From NCBI GenBank assembly GCA_003255025.1, contig QANY01013727.1, positions 292,179-356,178 on the forward strand: DNA of 64,000 nucleotides. The letters are read 5' to 3'. This document shows, one piece after another, positions 59,901 to 64,000 of this stretch. A program made the position numbers and the translations under genes. How positions within the stretch are numbered: the stretch's first letter is position 1; the number at the start of each line of letters is the position of its first letter. This DNA is from Datisca glomerata. Lineage: Eukaryota; Streptophyta; Magnoliopsida; Cucurbitales; Datiscaceae. Below the pieces are notes generated by a model. That model was not told the origin of the DNA and searched no databases. It saw only the letters and a list, made by a program, of their open reading frames with translations.

Positions 59901-61349
59901 TGTAATATCTCGATCCTTCGTAAATGAGCATTTTTGTAAAATTGATTTAAAAGATAAAGAAATTTTAAATTTAAATTTAAAAATTGATTATTTGTAATTT
60001 TGGTAAAATAATTTTAATTGTATATGATTTAGTTTAAAATAAAATTTAAAAAGAGTTTTTTTTGCTTTTATCTCTCCATGTATCTCTATCTAACTCACAC
60101 CATATGCTTATGTATACCCTAGTATCACCCTAACCCTATTTTATCCTTGATTAGGCAATTTCACCCCTCAATTGTAACCCACTCACAATATATGCACATA
60201 CACACTAAGCTAGACCTAACCTAATATATATATATATTCCAAAACTTCTTCTCTCCCAGCTCTCCCTCTCGCGCAGCCTCTCTGTTGCGAACCCCATTGA
60301 AAAACCCAGTGATTCTCCTTCTCCTTCTCTCCCCCTTGGCAGCCCTGATGAAATCCTCATGTCGCCATTCCTCTCGGTAAGCTTCTTCTTTTCTCCTTCT
60401 TCTTCTCTTCTTTCTCTGTCTTTTCTGTCTCCCTCTGTTTCCTTCTCCCTCGCCCTCTGTTTCTCTCTTTCTCTCTCAGTTTCTCTCTTTTGCTATCTCT
60501 TCATCTTTGCATTGTCTCTCATTTTCTCTTTCTCTCTCTGTCTCTGTTTGCTTCTCTCTTTATCCCTCTCTCTCTTCCCCTCTTTGGTTCCCTCTCTGTT
60601 TATTTCTCCTTATTCTCTCCTTTCCCATCTATTTTCATCTTTGATTTTGTCTCGTCTCTGCACTTCGTGGAAGTCTTTCGCCACCTTCACGGACTGCTTC
60701 CAGCTCTGTCACGTCGGTAAGTTTCTGTTTCTTGTCTCCGCCTCCCTCTCTCTGTTTCACCCAGTCTATCTTTTTCCCTTTGTTTCCCTCTCTCGCCCCT
60801 TGTTTCTCTCTCTCTCTATCTCTGTCTCTCTCTGCTTCTCTCTACATCCCTCTCTCTTCCCCTCTCAGATTCCCTCACTGTTTTTCTTCCCCTATTTGTT
60901 TCTTTCTCCTTCTCATTTTCTCTCTCTCCGTTTCCCCCTGTTTTCTCACGTTCAGTTCTGCAACTGGGTCTTGCACCCAGTTGTTCTGTCCTGAACCGGT
61001 TCATCACGAACCAAACCGGTTTAGTTTACTCGACCCGGCCTGAACCGGTCCATCAGATAAAATCGAATCGGACTGGTCCGAACCAGCCCGGTCTGAACCA
61101 TTAACCCGAAACTTTATCTTTTGACTCTGGACCTGATATATTATTTTTCGACTCACTCAGACCCCTTCGCACCGTCTTAATTAATTCTCTTTTATTTTAT
61201 GATATTAAAAATATGTTTATATTATTTTATTTCAAAACAATTTAGTGATTATATTTTTTTGGATTTCAGGTCATTAATTGTTTAATTCATTCTTCCGCTT
61301 CAGGTAAGTTGGCTTACATGATGGTGTGACTCCCGTTGTTATAAATGTA
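59901..61349 (+). repeat. Left arm of a 3 kb near-palindrome
   Basis: It starts TGTAATATCTCGATCC and is complementary to 61531-62972 over its whole length. It includes a (TA)n box near 60222, a CT-rich tract (60240-60950), a gaaccggttc-rich zone (60990-61090) and gtcattaattgtttaattca. Its long Ser/Leu-rich open frame (60359-60994) arises from the CT-rich tract. Confidence 0.9.
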
Positions 61350-61530
61350 AGCCCACTTACAAACATATATATAAACATAACATGCTTATAGACAATTAAA
61401 GCTGATAAGAATAACACATATTACATTTATCACACGTGGATCACATTACAATGTAAATTCACTTACACAAGCATATATATTCATCACACATGTGTCACAT
61501 TACGATATAAATTCACTTACACAAAGCATA
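61350..61530. repeat. Palindrome spacer: partial copy of the 106 bp array and its left flank
   Basis: It shares catatatataaacataacat, gcttatagacaattaaa and the cacacgtgg.tcacatta phrases with 59334-59500 in the same orientation. Confidence 0.8.
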
Positions 61531-62972
61531 TACATTTATAACAACTGGAGTCACACCATCATGTAAGCCCACTTACCTGAAACGGAAGAATGAATTAAAC
61601 AATTAATGACCTAAAATCCAAAAAATATAATCATTAAATTGTTTTAAAATAAAACAATATAAACATATTTTTAATATCATAAAATAAAAGAGAATTAATT
61701 AAAATGGTGCGAAGGGGTCTGAGTGAGGTCGAAAAATTATATATCAGGTCCAGAGCCAAAAGAAAAGGTTCAGGTCAAATGGTTCAGACCGGGCTGGTTC
61801 GGACCAGTCCAGTTCAATTTTATCTGATGGACCGGTTCATGCCGGGTCGAGTAAACTAAACTGGTTCGGTTCCTGATGAACCGGTTCAGGACAGAACAAC
61901 GGGTGCAAGACCCAGTTGCAGAACAGAACGTGAGAAAACAGGGGGAAACGGAGAGAGAGAAAATGAGAAGGAGAAAGAAACAAATAGGGGAAGAAAAATA
62001 GTGAGGGAATCTAAGAGGGGAGGAGAGAGGGGAAGAGAGAGGGATGTAGAGAGAAGCAGAGAGAGATAGAGAGAGAAACAGGGGGCGAGAGAGGGAAACA
62101 AAGGGAAAAAGATAGACTGGGTGAAACAGAGAGAGGGAGACGGAGAGAAGAAACAGAAACTTACCGACGTGACAGAGCTGGAAGCAGTCCGTGAAGGTGG
62201 CGAAAGACTTCCACGAAGTGCAGAGACGAGACAAAATCAAAGATGAAAACAGAGGGGAAAGGAGAGAACAAGTAGAAATAAACAGAGAGGGAACCAAAGA
62301 GGGGAAGAGAGAGGGGGATAAAGAGAGAAGCAAATAGAGACATAGAGAGAGAAAATGAGAGACAATGCAAAGATGAATAGACAACAAAAGAGAGAAATTG
62401 ATAGAGAAACAGAGAAACAGAGGGCGAGAGAGAAGGAAATAGAGGGAGAGAGAAAAGACAAAGAAAGAAGATAAGAAGAAGGAGAAAAGAAGAAGCTTAC
62501 CGGGAGGAATGGCGACAAGAGGCTTTCACCAGGGCTGCCAAGGGGGAAAGAATGAGAAGGAGAATCACTGGGTTTTTCAATGGGGTTCGCAACAGAAAGG
62601 CTGCGCGAGAGGGAGAGAAGAAGTTTTAGAATATATATATATATATATAAGGTTAGGGCTATCTTAGTGTGTATGTGCATATAGTGTGAGTGAGTTACAA
62701 TTGAAGGGTGAGATTGCCTAATCAAGGATAAAATAGGGATTAGGGTGATACTAGGGTATACATAAGTATATGGTATGAGTTTGATAGAGATAAATGGAGA
62801 GATAGAAGCCAAAAAACTCTTTTTAAATTCAATTTTAAACTAAATCATATATAATTAAAATTATTTTACCAAAATTACAACTAATCACTTTTTAAATTCA
62901 AATTTTAAAATCATTTTATCTTTTAAATTAATTTTACAAAAATGTCCATTTACGAAGGGTCGGGATATTGCA
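61531..62972 (-). repeat. Right arm of the 3 kb near-palindrome
   Basis: This is the reverse complement of 59901-61349 with scattered substitutions and small indels. The minus-strand open frames 61770-62387 and 62237-62812 mirror those of the left arm and are low-complexity. Confidence 0.9.
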
Positions 62973-62977
62973 TTAGG
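62973..62977. repeat. 5 bp target duplication, right copy (TTAGG)
   Basis: It is identical to 57975-57979. Confidence 0.75.
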
Positions 62978-63516
62978 TCTCTCATATCGTGGTTAGTAAT
63001 TTTACATAATTTCTATATCAATGCTACACACTTCATAATTATGTTTTTAGTTCTTTTTGAATTTATTTAGTTCCGTGCATTTACACTTGTATTTGTCTAG
63101 TTATTAGGAAATGACGGGGTGATAGAATTAGAAATGATAATAAGAGTTACTAAATATATGCTTAGAACAATGTATAAATTAGTTTTAAGATATTTAACTT
63201 TTGATGATTTTGAAGGTAATTTAGGAATTCAACAAAGAAGTATAAATAATATTTGTCTAAAAAATTAAAAGCAAGTGACATTTTAGGAATTCAATTAAGT
63301 AGTGGGGATAGATTTATCAAAATATTTCTCCCCACATCTCATAGGTAAATAGATATTGATTTTTATTTAAACAAATATACATATTTATGTATTTTCTAAA
63401 TAATAGTAGAAATAAAATTATAATAATTTTCACTTTAGAAACAATAAAAATTTAATTAAGGTACGGGAAGATACATGTAAATATAAAAATGTACCTTATT
63501 TATGTCGTATGTATAT
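62978..63516. other. AT-rich gene-free spacer
   Basis: I see nothing supported here. Confidence 0.4.
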
Positions 63517-64000
63517 TGTCGCAACGTGCGTGCGACGCAGAGTGGCGATTAAAAATATTCATTTTTTAAGGAAAAAGAAATTTGGAGTCGCCACCAATCA
63601 TTTTAGGATGTGATTAGTCACCCAATTTTAAGATGAAAATTTTTTGTCTATGAAAACTCAAAATTGGTTCGGGAGTCGTTTGTGTGTAGGGAAGGTATTA
63701 GCACCCCACAACACCCATTATAAAATGGTTACCAAATTTAATTAAATGCTATCCATTTTTTATTTTAAGACAAAGGTTAAAGAGATTTATTTTTGAATGT
63801 CCCATTTGAGGAATTTTGTATCATAGAAATGAACAAAATAAATTACTTTTAATGGGTGGTTCAAAGACCAATGAAAAAAATTATTACTTTTTTTTGTATT
63901 TTCATATCTTTTTAAAATCAAAGCATTATTAGAGTTATTCTCGGTATCCCAAGAATAACTCTTCACCTCAGTAGTTCGAGAAGTTTGGTATCCCAAAAAT
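63517..64000 (+). mobile_element. Start of an Ogre-like Ty3/gypsy LTR (cut by window end)
   Basis: The segment begins TGTCGCAACGTGCGTGCGAC and contains tttggagtcgccacc, gtgattagtcacccaa, ttggttcgggagtcg and agggaaggtattagcacccc in that order. These are hallmark phrases of Ogre/Tat-lineage LTRs in eudicots. The minus-strand frame at 63787-63996 is not a gene. The element continues beyond the window. Confidence 0.6.

Larger units (their letters stand above)
57980..62972 (-). mobile_element. Solo-LTR-like Ty3/gypsy remnant, rearranged, 5 kb
   Basis: The plus-strand left edge is TGTAACGCCCCGATCC and the right edge is ...GGGATATTGCA; both are flanked by a perfect TTAGG duplication. Read on the minus strand it starts TGCAATATCCCGACCC and ends GGATCGGGGCGTTACA, the classic complementary termini of a plant gypsy LTR. 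It has no coding domain. Internally it holds a tandem array (59380-59900) and a second, inverted copy of its own first 1.45 kb. I infer a solo LTR that suffered an inverted duplication. Confidence 0.7.

Noticed and set aside
60359..60994. A 211-codon Ser/Leu/Phe-rich open frame resembling a membrane protein
   Set aside because: It is a translation of a CT-rich low-complexity tract in the palindrome arm. The mirrored arm shows matching frames, and composition alone keeps it open.
61770..62812. Two long minus-strand Ser-rich frames (61770-62387 and 62237-62812)
   Set aside because: They are inverted copies of the left-arm low-complexity frame, with no domain, no conserved start and no splice support.
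1..64000. CRISPR arrays, bacterial operons, tRNA or rRNA genes
   Set aside because: The DNA is plant nuclear; the regular repeats are minisatellites or LTR arrays, and no tRNA cloverleaf or rRNA core was recognised.

Overview
This 64 kb window is plant nuclear DNA, almost certainly from a eudicot. It contains split genes with GT/AG introns, a plant 20S proteasome alpha subunit, a plant S-domain receptor kinase, plant-type retrotransposons, an endogenous plant pararetrovirus and a plastid ycf2 fragment. I cannot name the species. Coding density is very low. I support one intact intronless gene (20S proteasome subunit alpha-4, 188-940, +), one intact seven-exon gene (G-type lectin S-receptor-like kinase, 31679-34698, -) and one thirteen-exon WDR55 homologue (44805-50274, -) carrying two lesions. 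A single orphan exon of 3-isopropylmalate dehydrogenase also survives.

Layout, left to right. After the proteasome gene comes a nested pile of insertions from 3 to 26 kb. A decayed 6.2 kb LINE (3175-9381, -) has split the isopropylmalate dehydrogenase exon and left a 17-18 bp target duplication. A Copia element (9449-26364, -) sits 11 bp upstream of that exon, with two diverged LTRs, PBS, PPT and a 4/5-matching 5 bp target duplication. An about 8 kb endogenous caulimovirid copy (about 15184-23182, +) lies inside the Copia leader and runs from one tRNA-Met primer-binding site to the next. From 26.4 to 31.6 kb there is non-coding DNA that includes a group II intron-like (organelle-like) fragment between diverged direct repeats. 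The receptor kinase follows. From 37.8 to 41.6 kb there is a Copia-type LTR remnant, a Ty3/gypsy protease fragment, and a long-TIR, Mutator-like element that appears to have inserted into the gypsy fragment.

The WDR55 locus has exon and intron positions that can be followed throughout. It has a 1-nt deletion in exon 3, AT in place of AG at the intron 8 acceptor, a TRIM-like triple-LTR array beside the exon 12 donor, and a hAT-like insertion containing a fold-back element about 180 bp upstream of its ATG. From 52 kb to the end the DNA is AT-rich and repetitive: a Helitron-like unit, a 305 bp tandem duplication, a plastid ycf2 insertion, a 5 kb solo-LTR-like element with a perfect 5 bp target duplication that contains a 3 kb near-palindrome, and the start of an Ogre-like LTR at the right edge.

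The genes do not form a pathway. The main biological content is layered transposon history, an endogenous pararetrovirus, and the decay of two housekeeping-gene copies (IPMDH and WDR55). All similarity statements rest on reading the sequence and on recall of family motifs; no database search was run.
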